Source: SXXK01 sp046074645 (GTDB lineage Bacteria > Planctomycetota > Planctomycetia > Planctomycetales > Planctomycetaceae). Taken from it: DNA of 48,880 nt. Position 1 is the first letter of the stretch. Each line of letters opens with the position of its first letter. The translations under genes and the position numbers were made by a program. The notes under the pieces are model-generated. The model saw nothing but the letters and a program-made list of their open reading frames with translations. It searched no databases and was not told the origin of the DNA. This document shows, in pieces, positions 17,308-25,671 of this stretch. The DNA is taken from positions 1 through 48,880 of the forward strand of contig JBJTOP010000376.1 of assembly GCA_046074645.1 (NCBI GenBank), given 5' to 3'.

Positions 17308-18873
17308 ATGACCACGGATCCAACGCAACCAGAGTCTTCCGCAACCGACACGCCCGCCCTTGCTGCAGCCCCGGAAACGGCGTCAGAAACTTCAATCCTG
17401 CAGCAGGCTGCCGAACTGCAGGCCGCGGCACTCGGCGACTCGCCGCCCGCCGCGACTGCTGCAGAGAATTCCAGCGACGCGGAAACCGCGGCGGCTCGCA
17501 TTCGCGAACGCATGACGGCTGCCACCGAATCGCTCCCCCAACCCGCTCAATCCGACGCGCCCGCTGCTGCAAAGGAAGCGCGATCAGGCAGGATCGAAAT
17601 TCCGGCTGCCGACGAACTCGATTCCTCTCTCGACGCAGAGATCTCCGCCGCTCAGTCCGTCGATACATCTGTTCCGGTGACCGTGGGTGGCCCGGAAGAG
17701 CCTTCCGCTGAGGGTTCCGAAGCCGCGACCGCAAAATCCGTGGGTTCCGGGTCCAAAGTGAAAGGCATTGTGCAGGCCATTCACGGCGGCGAAGTCTTCC
17801 TCGACGCGGGACTGCGGCAAAATGTCGTCCTCCAGATCACCCAGTTCCCCGAAGGCAAGCAGCCTGCGGTGGGCGATACACTGGAAGTCATCATTGACTC
17901 CGAAGATGCCGATGGCCTGATCAAAGGCCGCATCCCGCGTGCCCGTCACCGCGCCGGCGGCAACTGGGAGGCACTCGCAGCGGGCCAGGTTGTCGATTGC
18001 ATGGTAACCGCCGTCAATAAGGGCGGTCTGCAGGTATCGGTCAGCAATCTCCGTGGCTTTTTGCCAGCCAGCCAGGTCGAGATGGGTTTCGCTGGAAACC
18101 TTGAACAGTATGTCGGCCAGAAACTTTCCGTACAGATCACCGAAGTCAATCCAAAGAAACGTAACCTCGTCGTCAGCCGTCGTGCTCTTCTTCAGGCCGA
18201 ACGCGAAGAAGGCGAAGGTGCTTTCTGGGCTCAGGTCGAAGTCGGCCAGGCATACACCGGTATCGTCAAGACGCTCAAGGACTACGGTGCATTCATCAAC
18301 ATCGGGCCAGTCGATGGATTCCTGCACATTGGCGAAATCAGCTGGGCACGAATCAACCACCCTCGAGATGTGCTCGCTGAAGGTCAGTCGCTCGAAGTCA
18401 AGATTCTCAAACTTGACGCGGAAAAGAAACGCATCAGCCTCGGCCTCAAGCAACTTGCTCAGAATCCATGGGCCAGTGCAGCAGAACGCTATGCAACAGG
18501 GTCTGTGGTCAACGGTACAGTCACCCGTCTCGCCGATTTCGGTGCTTTCATCGAACTCGAAGCCGGGCTTGAAGGCATGGTTCACATCAGCGAACTCGCC
18601 TGGCGCCGCGTCAGCAGCGTCGGCGAGATCCTCAAAGTGGGCGATAGCCGCGAATTTCAGGTCGTCGAAGTCGATACCAAACGCAAACGCGTTTCACTCT
18701 CCGTCAAAGCCCTCGAAAAACGCCCCGAACCAGTACGCCCCGAAAAATCACCGGAAGAACCCGAGGCTTCGCCCGAGGAAGGTCGTAAACCCCGACATGG
18801 CAATCTCCGTGGGGGTACCGGCGGATCAGGTGGTGGCCGCGGATTGTTTGGCAATCCCTCGGACTTCACCTGA
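17308..18873 (+). CDS. S1 RNA-binding domain protein (ribosomal protein S1-like)
   Basis: 521 residues from ATG 17308; GTG 17305 directly precedes it in frame, so the start is uncertain by one codon. Residues 1-140 are Ala/Glu/Ser-rich and probably disordered. Four tandem S1-type OB folds follow: a divergent one (~148-215, KGIVQAIHGGEVFLDAG), then VVDCMVTAVNKGGLQVSV, YTGIVKTLKDYGAFINIG and VNGTVTRLADFGAFIELE, the last two ending in KKRISLGLKQL and RKRVSLSVKAL. The tail is Pro/Glu then Gly-rich. This architecture fits an S1-like translation or mRNA-binding protein; E. coli S1 has six repeats, so I do not assign rpsA. Codon use is unusually C-rich, like the pseudokinase gene that follows 14 bases later. 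Confidence 0.9.
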   Translation: MTTDPTQPESSATDTPALAAAPETASETSILQQAAELQAAALGDSPPAATAAENSSDAETAAARIRERMTAATESLPQPAQSDAPAAAKEARSGRIEIPAADELDSSLDAEISAAQSVDTSVPVTVGGPEEPSAEGSEAATAKSVGSGSKVKGIVQAIHGGEVFLDAGLRQNVVLQITQFPEGKQPAVGDTLEVIIDSEDADGLIKGRIPRARHRAGGNWEALAAGQVVDCMVTAVNKGGLQVSVSNLRGFLPASQVEMGFAGNLEQYVGQKLSVQITEVNPKKRNLVVSRRALLQAEREEGEGAFWAQVEVGQAYTGIVKTLKDYGAFINIGPVDGFLHIGEISWARINHPRDVLAEGQSLEVKILKLDAEKKRISLGLKQLAQNPWASAAERYATGSVVNGTVTRLADFGAFIELEAGLEGMVHISELAWRRVSSVGEILKVGDSREFQVVEVDTKRKRVSLSVKALEKRPEPVRPEKSPEEPEASPEEGRKPRHGNLRGGTGGSGGGRGLFGNPSDFT

Positions 18874-18887
18874 CTCCAACGTCTCCC

Positions 18888-19844
18888 GTGAACGACTCGA
18901 CACTCGCGGACTTTCACATCCACAGTACTCTGCCACCAACTCAACACTGGCAGTGCCTTGATGTCCGCCGAGTCGCCGACGACGTCCCGGAAAGACTTTT
19001 GGTTTTCTCTCCGGAACTCTCCCGTAACCCCGAGTTCCGCCGCGCCCTCAAAACCGATCGCACGACGCTGCCAATGCTTCAGCATCCTTCTGTGCTGAGA
19101 GTCCTCGGCTTTGGCGAGTCAGACGGCATCCTCTTCCTTCGCCACCCACCCAGCGAGTCCCCTTCACTCCTCCGGCAGCTCCAGACCGGCCGCAGGTTTT
19201 CAACGGAGGACATTATCGAAATCGGCTGGCAAATCTGCTCGGCACTCCAGCGCGCCCACAATCTCGGCCTCACACATGGCCGCATCGCTGCCGACTCCGT
19301 TCTCTGCTCAGACACCCTGCAGGTGCTCCTTGCAGAATTTGGAATCGCCCGTTGGCTGGAAGCCGCCCACAACTACAACTCCGCCACATCCAACGCCGCT
19401 CCCACAAACTCAAGGATGCTGCAACAGCAAATCGATCGAGATCTGACGGACCTCGCAAAACTTCTCCAGCAACTGGTCGATGCCAACGATTCGCTGACTC
19501 CTGATGCTGCCGCTTCCTCCAATCTCCAGCGACTCCTGAATCGCTGCCTTGAAACTGCTCCGGAACGGCGAATGCAGACCGCCCGCGAATTCCAGGGCCG
19601 ACTCGGAGAACTGCTCATCATTCCCGGTGATGAACAAATGCCCGTCCAGCTGGAAAAGGAATCTCCAGCAAAGGTGAAGCGGTCGATCGTGAATGAACTC
19701 TTTCAGCCGGGGGCACCCACACCAACAAGACCCTTGCATCTGCAGCCTTCGGCAGCTTCTGCCAGTCGCCCGCAGATTCTGCCGCTTTTGGTCGTTGTCG
19801 CGCTGATCGTGATCCTCACCGTCCTTGCCGTTGTGCTGACCTGA
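18888..19844 (+). CDS. Membrane-anchored pseudokinase
   Basis: 318 residues from GTG 18888, 14 bases after the S1 protein stop. The middle resembles the C-lobe of bacterial Ser/Thr kinases: IGWQICSALQRAHNLGLTHGRIAADSVL aligns with the catalytic loop, but HRDxKxxN is replaced by HGRIAADSV (130-138, no catalytic Asp or Asn), and DFG is replaced by EFG (150-152). No glycine-rich loop or VAIK lysine is visible. A helical PERRMQTAREF-type segment (~225) matches kinase C-lobes. A hydrophobic segment (~295-317) ends the protein, so it is probably tail-anchored with the kinase-like domain in the cytoplasm. Likely catalytically dead and acting as a scaffold or sensor; its link to translation is inferred from the operon. 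Confidence 0.75.
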   Translation: MNDSTLADFHIHSTLPPTQHWQCLDVRRVADDVPERLLVFSPELSRNPEFRRALKTDRTTLPMLQHPSVLRVLGFGESDGILFLRHPPSESPSLLRQLQTGRRFSTEDIIEIGWQICSALQRAHNLGLTHGRIAADSVLCSDTLQVLLAEFGIARWLEAAHNYNSATSNAAPTNSRMLQQQIDRDLTDLAKLLQQLVDANDSLTPDAAASSNLQRLLNRCLETAPERRMQTAREFQGRLGELLIIPGDEQMPVQLEKESPAKVKRSIVNELFQPGAPTPTRPLHLQPSAASASRPQILPLLVVVALIVILTVLAVVLT

Positions 19845-20050
19845 ACGGCGAAACCGGCCGAACTGCATTTTGCAGCTCTCTCAAAATGGCCACTGCTGCC
19901 AAACTTGAGTCAATTTCCAATTTTCTCACGCGCACTTTCGGCTTAAGTTTTCGGCCTCTCCTCGTCGGATGGTGGTCTCGCTGCAAGTCCCTGTGGCAGC
20001 CCTCCGATAAACTCGCCCCCGTCTCTCCCGTCGGTTTGAGGAAGGCTCCA

Positions 20051-21169
20051 ATGAGTGCTCCCGTACGATTCCTGCTGCTGATCATTGCCGCAGTTCTGCT
20101 CCCTGCTCAGTCCGCCTCTGCATGTGGTGGATGCCTGCTGCTGAGTCCGTTTCGCTGGCTCTTCGGCTGTGACCACTACTGCGGTTGCCCACTGGCCACA
20201 CCGCATAACTGCAACCGCTTCATCGATGACTGGTTCGGTTATGGTTACCTCCGCAATCAGGAGGGCACACTGGGCCACTATCCGGGCAACTGGTATCGTC
20301 GCCCGCACGGATGGCATCAGCGGCCAATGCAGCCATACCCTCCTGCGGCTGGCGGTTATGGAATGCCGCGTCCGGCGATGCTGCCCCTGCCCGCAGCTCC
20401 CATTTACAACCCCGCCTGGAACCCCGGCTGGGATCCCTGCGCCAGCATGGCACCTCAAACACCAGTCATGCAGCCATACCCAGTAATGGCCGCACCTGTG
20501 TGGTCCGGCGGAGACGCCTGTGACCCATGCGGGGGCGGCGGCACTGTCATGTACAATGCTCCGGCTCCAGTGCAGATGTTGCACAACGGGGCTTCCGGGG
20601 CTGATTGCGGCTGCAGCGGCAGCCACAGCGGCTCTTACACGCTCCCACCATCAGTGCCTCCGACTGGAATGCTCCCGCAACAACCCGTCTCGTGGCAGCC
20701 CGGTGGCTGGCAGCCAGTACAGGCTGGGTATCCGAACCAATATGCCTACAGAGCATCGCAGCCCGCTGCATGGACGCCGAACACCGTATGGCAGCAGCAT
20801 CAGGCGACGCATTTGAACGCGGTGGCATCGGCCTACGGACAGACCTGGACTCCTCCGCAGCAGACCGCGTGGATGAATCCTCAGCCTTTTGCTCCTCAAT
20901 CATACACTTCGCAACCATACCTTCCGCCGCAGTACGCTCAGGGGCCGTATACCCCGGCTCAACTGCCTCCCGCGATGGTGAATGCCCCAGTGAATCCATA
21001 CTGGCAACCCGTCGGAAACCCGGGATTCAGCCAGCCCCAGCCAACGACAGTGCTGATGACACCACCAGCCTCAATGGGTTCCGCAAGGTTGCCGATTCGC
21101 CGAGTCAGCCTTGCTTCTCCACCCCTGGGTGCGGTTGGATCTCGGAGCTATCCGAGCGCTCTGCGCTGA
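20051..21169 (+). CDS. Secreted Pro/Gln/Tyr/Gly-rich protein
   Basis: 372 residues. The signal peptide MSAPVRFLLLIIAAVLLPAQSASA is placed at the N-terminus by ATG 20051, which has GAGGAAGG upstream; an ATG at 19886 would add 55 residues before it. A short Cys-rich module follows (ACGGCLLLSPFRWLFGCDHYCGCP, cysteines spaced like a structural or metal site), then NRFIDDWFGYGYLRN, and then about 280 residues of low-complexity Pro/Gln/Tyr/Ala sequence (QPYPPAAGGYG, SYTSQPYLPPQY). It looks like an extracellular or envelope structural protein; homologues with a similar head occur in planctomycetes without known function. It converges on the amidohydrolase gene. Confidence 0.7.
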   Translation: MSAPVRFLLLIIAAVLLPAQSASACGGCLLLSPFRWLFGCDHYCGCPLATPHNCNRFIDDWFGYGYLRNQEGTLGHYPGNWYRRPHGWHQRPMQPYPPAAGGYGMPRPAMLPLPAAPIYNPAWNPGWDPCASMAPQTPVMQPYPVMAAPVWSGGDACDPCGGGGTVMYNAPAPVQMLHNGASGADCGCSGSHSGSYTLPPSVPPTGMLPQQPVSWQPGGWQPVQAGYPNQYAYRASQPAAWTPNTVWQQHQATHLNAVASAYGQTWTPPQQTAWMNPQPFAPQSYTSQPYLPPQYAQGPYTPAQLPPAMVNAPVNPYWQPVGNPGFSQPQPTTVLMTPPASMGSARLPIRRVSLASPPLGAVGSRSYPSALR

Positions 21170-21244
21170 GTGAAAGCCCTGCTCAGGTCTCATCAACTCC
21201 CGACGGGTTTGATCCAGTCCGCGACCTGTATCGGTCAGTTCCGA

Positions 21245-22246
21245 TCAGATTCCAAACAATCGTTGAGCGTTTCCCCAAAACAGGTCCTCCACCTGACTGT
21301 CGGTCAGCCCGGTGGCCATAGCGGCCACCTTCAGCATTCGCAGCGACTCATGGCCGACCAGTGCCAGCTGCAGATCGGCGTAGGGGACCTGCAGCTGGGT
21401 GTTTTGCGGAGAAATCCAGAAGAAACTGTCCCCAAGACCGACGCAGCGACCCCGCAGGTGGGAAACCGGGAAATCGGCCCCATAGAGCACTCGCTGATGG
21501 CCCAGTCGGCGGATGATCACTTCCACCGCACCACAATCTGTCACAGCCGAAGTGTCAAACCAGACGTTGTCCAGTCCGATCAGTGAATCAATTCCCAGCA
21601 GTGTGTGGTGCGGATTAAAGCCGCGAGCCGCGTGCGCGAGGATCAGACGCATTCGAGGGTAGCTGCTGCAGTAACGCCGAATTGTCTCCTGATTTGCCAC
21701 ATCCGCCAGCGCCGTCGCCCGCACTATGTGCAGCGTAATGCTCAGCCCCAGCTCGTCCGCCACGCGCACCTGAGTCTCCGGCAGATACTCTTCAATCGTC
21801 GCCTCAAACGTACGCTCTCGCGCTGCGTAGACGTGATAACACTTCAGCCCCACGAACCCCCATCTCAGTACGGCGCCGTGGATGTCTTCCGGTGACATGT
21901 CCGGAGTGATCAGCAGCTGACCTCGCGAACAAGAACGCTGCTGCAGCTCCCGCCCCAGATACTCATTCGCAGCGACCGTGTTCATCGACCGATGCGGATA
22001 TGGAAAGTACAGGCCTTCCATCGAACGACCGGGGATGAGCTCCTGCAGCCGACGCTCTACCTCAGTCACCCCTGCCTCGACCGGACCCGCAGCAACAAAT
22101 GCGGGCGCCTGACCAGCCGCGAAGTCCTGCAGACGATACACATGCGCGTGTGCGTCGAAGACTCGATCTGGCACGAAACTGTCCAGCTCCCGTCGAAACA
22201 GTTCTCGGTCCCACTCGGTTACTTCCCAGTCATTCTCTGTTGGCAC
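21245..22246 (-). CDS. Amidohydrolase family protein
   Basis: 333 residues of the amidohydrolase-2 TIM-barrel type. DAHAHVY (31-37) gives the HxH metal motif; LGLSITLHIVR holds the strand-5 histidine, LILAHAARG the strand-6 histidine, and VLYGADFP (~255) the strand-8 aspartate. NVWFDTSA matches this subfamily, whose members hydrolyse or decarboxylate cyclic and aromatic acids, lactones and similar compounds. The start is GTG 22244-22246, with GGAGGAAC eight bases upstream; the stop of the sialidase-like gene precedes it by a single base, so it is surely in the same transcript. No signal peptide. In this cluster it could open a lactone or ring intermediate; substrate not readable. Confidence 0.85.
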   Translation of the reverse strand: MPTENDWEVTEWDRELFRRELDSFVPDRVFDAHAHVYRLQDFAAGQAPAFVAAGPVEAGVTEVERRLQELIPGRSMEGLYFPYPHRSMNTVAANEYLGRELQQRSCSRGQLLITPDMSPEDIHGAVLRWGFVGLKCYHVYAARERTFEATIEEYLPETQVRVADELGLSITLHIVRATALADVANQETIRRYCSSYPRMRLILAHAARGFNPHHTLLGIDSLIGLDNVWFDTSAVTDCGAVEVIIRRLGHQRVLYGADFPVSHLRGRCVGLGDSFFWISPQNTQLQVPYADLQLALVGHESLRMLKVAAMATGLTDSQVEDLFWGNAQRLFGI

Positions 22247-22247
22247 T

Positions 22248-23405
22248 TCAACGTTCCTCCGCTGTCACGCGTACCCGCGCCCAGTGAATACTCAGACAGC
22301 CAGGCACTCCCGCGTACCAGGCCATCAGCAGCCGCTCAGAATCGAGCTGACAAATTGCTGGGTGTCCAAAACTCCAGCGGACCATATCCTCCCAGTATCC
22401 GCTGAAGTCGATTACCGACTGACCCTGACTCAGCCGCGCCTGCTCATTGTGCAGGTAGACTTCGAAACGCTCCGCTGCCGACCAGTCCCTGCCGTCGTTC
22501 CGGGAACACCAGAGTGACAGAGTGCACGGACCGGCTCGGTCCACCACGAAAGTCAGCAGTCCGCCGTCCGGAAGCCACAGTGGTGCTGCAATCTGCCCGC
22601 GAATTCCCGTGTCGGTAATACCCGTGGCAGACTGCACCCTGCCGGACGTATCAATGCGACCCTGCAACTGATGAACCGACAGGTCACACTGCTGCGCGAG
22701 ATCGTGCGTCCAGAACAATGCTGTAAACTCGCCCGAATGTTTCCCGGCACACAGTCGCTGATCCCAGTAATAAACGGTATTTGCTGGATGCTGAGCCACG
22801 CACGATGGTTCCCCGAAACTGCGGCCCCCGTCGCTTGATATCAGCACCCACGCGGCATGATGAGACGGCTGCGGATCATCAAACTCACGAAAGCTCTCAA
22901 ACGCAAATGCTATCCGGCCATCGCCGAGGTCCAATGGCGATCCAGTCATCGCACAGCCACGCAGCCCGTGCATATCCAGCTCCCGCCAGCCACTCCACGT
23001 TCGTCCTCCATCCACGGATTCCGCCAGCAACTGCCGCGAATGCAGAATGCCCTGAGTCTGTGGATCGAACAATGGCCGCTCAGGGTCGCTGCGATCAAAC
23101 CACGTGGCAAATAACAGCAGCCGATCCGACGCAACCTCGATCAATTCGCCCGCCGCAAGCGATCCTGGGAGGCCATCCAGCGTCGTCTGCCACGCATGCT
23201 TTTCAAAAACCCAGGTGCGACCGCCATCCTGAGAACGACAAATGCCAATCCGACTGTCCACCGAATGCTTGTTGGATCCCAGCTGAAAGCTGCACAGCAG
23301 TTCTCCACATCGCAGCCGACGCAGCGATGTAAAGCAGGCAGTTCGAGCTGAGGTGGACTGCCCGGCACTATCAAACACCAACCCTCTCTCTTCAATCTCG
23401 AACAT
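22248..23405 (-). CDS. BNR-repeat sialidase-like beta-propeller protein
   Basis: 385 residues. Asp-box repeats SQDGGRTW (58-65), SVDGGRTW (130-137), SSDGGRSF (190-197) and SRNDGRDW (~300) mark a six-bladed sialidase-type propeller. The start is ATG 23403-23405, which shares one base with the aminotransferase stop (TGATG), giving coupled translation; an ATG 42 bases further up lies inside the aminotransferase gene. There is no signal peptide, so a cytoplasmic location is implied, unlike secreted sialidases. Asp boxes define fold, not activity; the catalytic Arg triad/Tyr/Glu set cannot be assigned safely. It may process a glycosidic or sugar-acid intermediate after uptake. Confidence 0.8.
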   Translation of the reverse strand: MFEIEERGLVFDSAGQSTSARTACFTSLRRLRCGELLCSFQLGSNKHSVDSRIGICRSQDGGRTWVFEKHAWQTTLDGLPGSLAAGELIEVASDRLLLFATWFDRSDPERPLFDPQTQGILHSRQLLAESVDGGRTWSGWRELDMHGLRGCAMTGSPLDLGDGRIAFAFESFREFDDPQPSHHAAWVLISSDGGRSFGEPSCVAQHPANTVYYWDQRLCAGKHSGEFTALFWTHDLAQQCDLSVHQLQGRIDTSGRVQSATGITDTGIRGQIAAPLWLPDGGLLTFVVDRAGPCTLSLWCSRNDGRDWSAAERFEVYLHNEQARLSQGQSVIDFSGYWEDMVRWSFGHPAICQLDSERLLMAWYAGVPGCLSIHWARVRVTAEER

Positions 23406-24769
23406 CACCGCACCATCCTCCGGAAAGCATCCTGCTGAATGGCACATTCGAGATAATCGCCTGCGTGTCCTGATTCTGCAGCCTCCCGAATCAATGCGAA
23501 CACTTCCTGAGCGGCCTGCACGGTCTGCTCCAGCTCTGGCTCTCCCTGCGCTGCATTCAGATAAAACGACGCGTATCCGTGACAGCCGCGTTTTGCCATT
23601 TCCTGGATATAGAGTGTTGTGAGCTGTCCACGAAGCGTGGCATTTTCAGTGTGGAAGTGCAGATGCGGATGTACGTCTACACCACCGCAGCTGACCGGTG
23701 CCGCGGTTTCTGCAGCAGCCGCATTGAGCTGTCGTTTGAGTTCCGCACCGAATCTCCAGAGCTGCTCCGGGACACCCCGACGCTCCACTTCATCCAGCGT
23801 CGTCAGTGCCGCTCGCAAACCAATCACATCGCTCCAGTAAGTGCTGGAAATAAACATCCGCGCTGCCGGCTCCATCACTGCCCGATTACCAGCAACCACC
23901 GCCATCGGATAGCCGTTGGAAATCGACTTCGCAAAGACGGCCATGTCAGGCGTCACTCCCAGATATCCCTGAGCCCCTCCGAGTCCGTAGCGAAGCCCTG
24001 CAGAGACCTCATCGAAGATCAGCACCGCGCCGTGGGAGTGTGCCAGTTGCTTCACGCCCTCCAGATATCCGGCCGGTGGCAAATCCGATCGCAGAGGCTC
24101 CATGATCACAGCTGCCACAGGTCCCGGCCCCCGTTCCAGCAGCTCCGACAGACCCTGCAAATCACCCCATGGGAATGGGTGAACTGTTTCCGCCAGCGAT
24201 CGAGGCACCCCTATCGGCTCGATCCCCGGAAACAGGTGCGCATTCAATACCGCGTCGTCCGCCAGATTGGCGGCAAGGTACCAGTCGTGCCAGCCATGAT
24301 AGCCACAGAAGAGCACTCGATCACGTCCGGTTGCTCCCCGGGCAATCCGCACTGCAATCGCGCAGGCTTCCCCGCCGCTCTTCGCATACCTCACCATCTC
24401 AGCACAGGGAATCAGCTCACAAAGCCGCTCTGCCAGCTCCACTTCCAATTCGTGATTTACCGAGTACATCGTGCCCAGCGACAGCTGACGACACACGGCA
24501 TCGTCAACCACGGGGTCTGCATATCCCAGCAGGATCGCACCAATCCCGCTGATCCAGTCGATGTACTCGAAGCCGTCCACATCTGTAAACCGCGCCCCCG
24601 CAGCCCGGGCGGCGTAAATCGGTGACACGCCAAACGCAGTCCTCGTCGGACGACGACTGATGAGCTGCGTGGCCCCGGGAATCAATCGCTCCGCACGGCG
24701 GTATAAAGCCATCGACTTCGGGACTCGACAGCCGGCGGCAGCACTCACGGAGTTTTCCATTTGATGCAT
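23405..24769 (-). CDS. Class III aminotransferase (glutamate-1-semialdehyde aminomutase-like)
   Basis: 454 residues of the PLP-dependent class III family, closest in look to glutamate-1-semialdehyde 2,1-aminomutase: SKSGGEA-like YAKSGGEA (128-135), GYHGWHDW (156-163), LIFDEVSAGLR (250-260, Asp253) and the PLP lysine Lys281 in FAKSISNGYP. Context argues against a haem role: it lies inside a catabolic-looking cluster and would more likely aminate or deaminate a sugar or keto acid. The listed start is ATG 24769; AAGGA lies eight bases before ATG 24760 (residue 4), which I think is the better start. The gene begins 28 bases after the SDR stop and its own stop overlaps the sialidase-like start. 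Confidence 0.9.
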   Translation of the reverse strand: MHQMENSVSAAAGCRVPKSMALYRRAERLIPGATQLISRRPTRTAFGVSPIYAARAAGARFTDVDGFEYIDWISGIGAILLGYADPVVDDAVCRQLSLGTMYSVNHELEVELAERLCELIPCAEMVRYAKSGGEACAIAVRIARGATGRDRVLFCGYHGWHDWYLAANLADDAVLNAHLFPGIEPIGVPRSLAETVHPFPWGDLQGLSELLERGPGPVAAVIMEPLRSDLPPAGYLEGVKQLAHSHGAVLIFDEVSAGLRYGLGGAQGYLGVTPDMAVFAKSISNGYPMAVVAGNRAVMEPAARMFISSTYWSDVIGLRAALTTLDEVERRGVPEQLWRFGAELKRQLNAAAAETAAPVSCGGVDVHPHLHFHTENATLRGQLTTLYIQEMAKRGCHGYASFYLNAAQGEPELEQTVQAAQEVFALIREAAESGHAGDYLECAIQQDAFRRMVR

Positions 24770-24797
24770 TCCTTAGTTTTCCCGGGCCCGCAAACAC

Positions 24798-25595
24798 TCA
24801 CCACGCCGTCCAGCCCCCGTCCACCAGCAAATTCTGACCCGTCACGTAACTCGATGCATCCGACGCAAGGAAGACTACAGCCCCTTTGAGCTCCTCCGGA
24901 CGCCCCATGCGGCCCAGTGGCGAACGCTGCCTCAGTCGCTCCACCATTTCCGGCGGTGCCGCAGGACCAGGAAACGGGCCGGGACTCAGGCAGTTTACCC
25001 GCACACCATCTGCTGCCCAGTATACCGCGAGGTGCCGTGTGAGCTGAACAACGCCACCCTTCAAAGCATGGTAGGGCGCGGGGCTGGCAATGCAGATGCC
25101 TTCATAGGCCTGCGGATAGGATCCCACCACGCCATACATCGATCCCAGCATCACAATACTGGCACCACGGCTGCAGGAAACCGCATGATCCCGCAGAAGT
25201 CGTGAAAGAAGAAAATAACCGGTCAGGTTCCCCAGCTGCTGCTGAAACTGTTCACCTGTCACCGTTCGCCAGTCCACCCCCAGCGGCTCATGGGCGTTAT
25301 TGATGAGCACGTCCAGACGGCCGGCTCGCCCCAGCAGCTCGCTGAAGGCAGCTGTGATTGAAGATTCTTCCTGTTGATCCAGCTCCACTCCGAAATGCTG
25401 ACCCGCCGCCGCTCCCCCAAGGCTCCCTGCAAACTCCTCAGCCTGCGCCCGCTGACGACTGCTGACCACCACCCTCGCACCAGCTTCCGCCAGTGCCTCA
25501 GCGAAGGCGCGGCCCAGATGCCCGCGAGCGCCGGTGACCAGTGCCGTGCGCCCGGTAAGATCAAACAGCTGCGAAATGGTTTTCATGGTGGTCAT
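24798..25595 (-). CDS. Short-chain dehydrogenase/reductase (SDR)
   Basis: 265 residues, classical SDR. Cofactor motif TGARGHLG (21-28), INNAHEP (98-104) in place of NNAG, catalytic Ser152 and Y-x3-K as Tyr175/Lys179 (YHALK), and the end motif ASSYVTGQNLLVDGG. It should be an NAD(P)-dependent sugar or alcohol oxidoreductase; SDRs of this look act on hexuronate- or gluconate-type substrates and in nonulosonate pathways. The start is ATG 25595; another ATG lies at residue 4 (25586). No good ribosome binding site is visible, and a hairpin (25603-25621) occupies the place where one would be. Confidence 0.9.
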   Translation of the reverse strand: MTTMKTISQLFDLTGRTALVTGARGHLGRAFAEALAEAGARVVVSSRQRAQAEEFAGSLGGAAAGQHFGVELDQQEESSITAAFSELLGRAGRLDVLINNAHEPLGVDWRTVTGEQFQQQLGNLTGYFLLSRLLRDHAVSCSRGASIVMLGSMYGVVGSYPQAYEGICIASPAPYHALKGGVVQLTRHLAVYWAADGVRVNCLSPGPFPGPAAPPEMVERLRQRSPLGRMGRPEELKGAVVFLASDASSYVTGQNLLVDGGWTAW

Positions 25596-25602
25596 AACGT
25601 CG

Positions 25603-25656
25603 CTTTTCGCTCTGCGAAAAGAAAAGTGAGAATCGATCGTTTCGCGGAGCGAAACG
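25603..25656. repeat. Paired-hairpin element, copy 1
   Basis: Hairpin one is CTTTTCGC-TCT-GCGAAAAG (25603-25621) and hairpin two CGTTTCGC-GGA-GCGAAACG (25638-25656). Each has a perfect 8-bp stem and a 3-base loop, and 16 bases separate them. The element fills most of the 76-base gap between the PhyH gene and the SDR gene. Same architecture as 28392-28441. Confidence 0.75.
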
Positions 25657-25671
25657 CAACAATACAGCGAC

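Noticed and set aside
17584..18585. 333-codon minus-strand ORF opposite the S1 protein
   Set aside because: Antisense to four S1 repeats; its Asp/Phe-rich composition follows from the codon bias of the real gene.
23579..24625. 348-codon plus-strand ORF opposite the aminotransferase
   Set aside because: Antisense to an intact class III aminotransferase with all PLP motifs.
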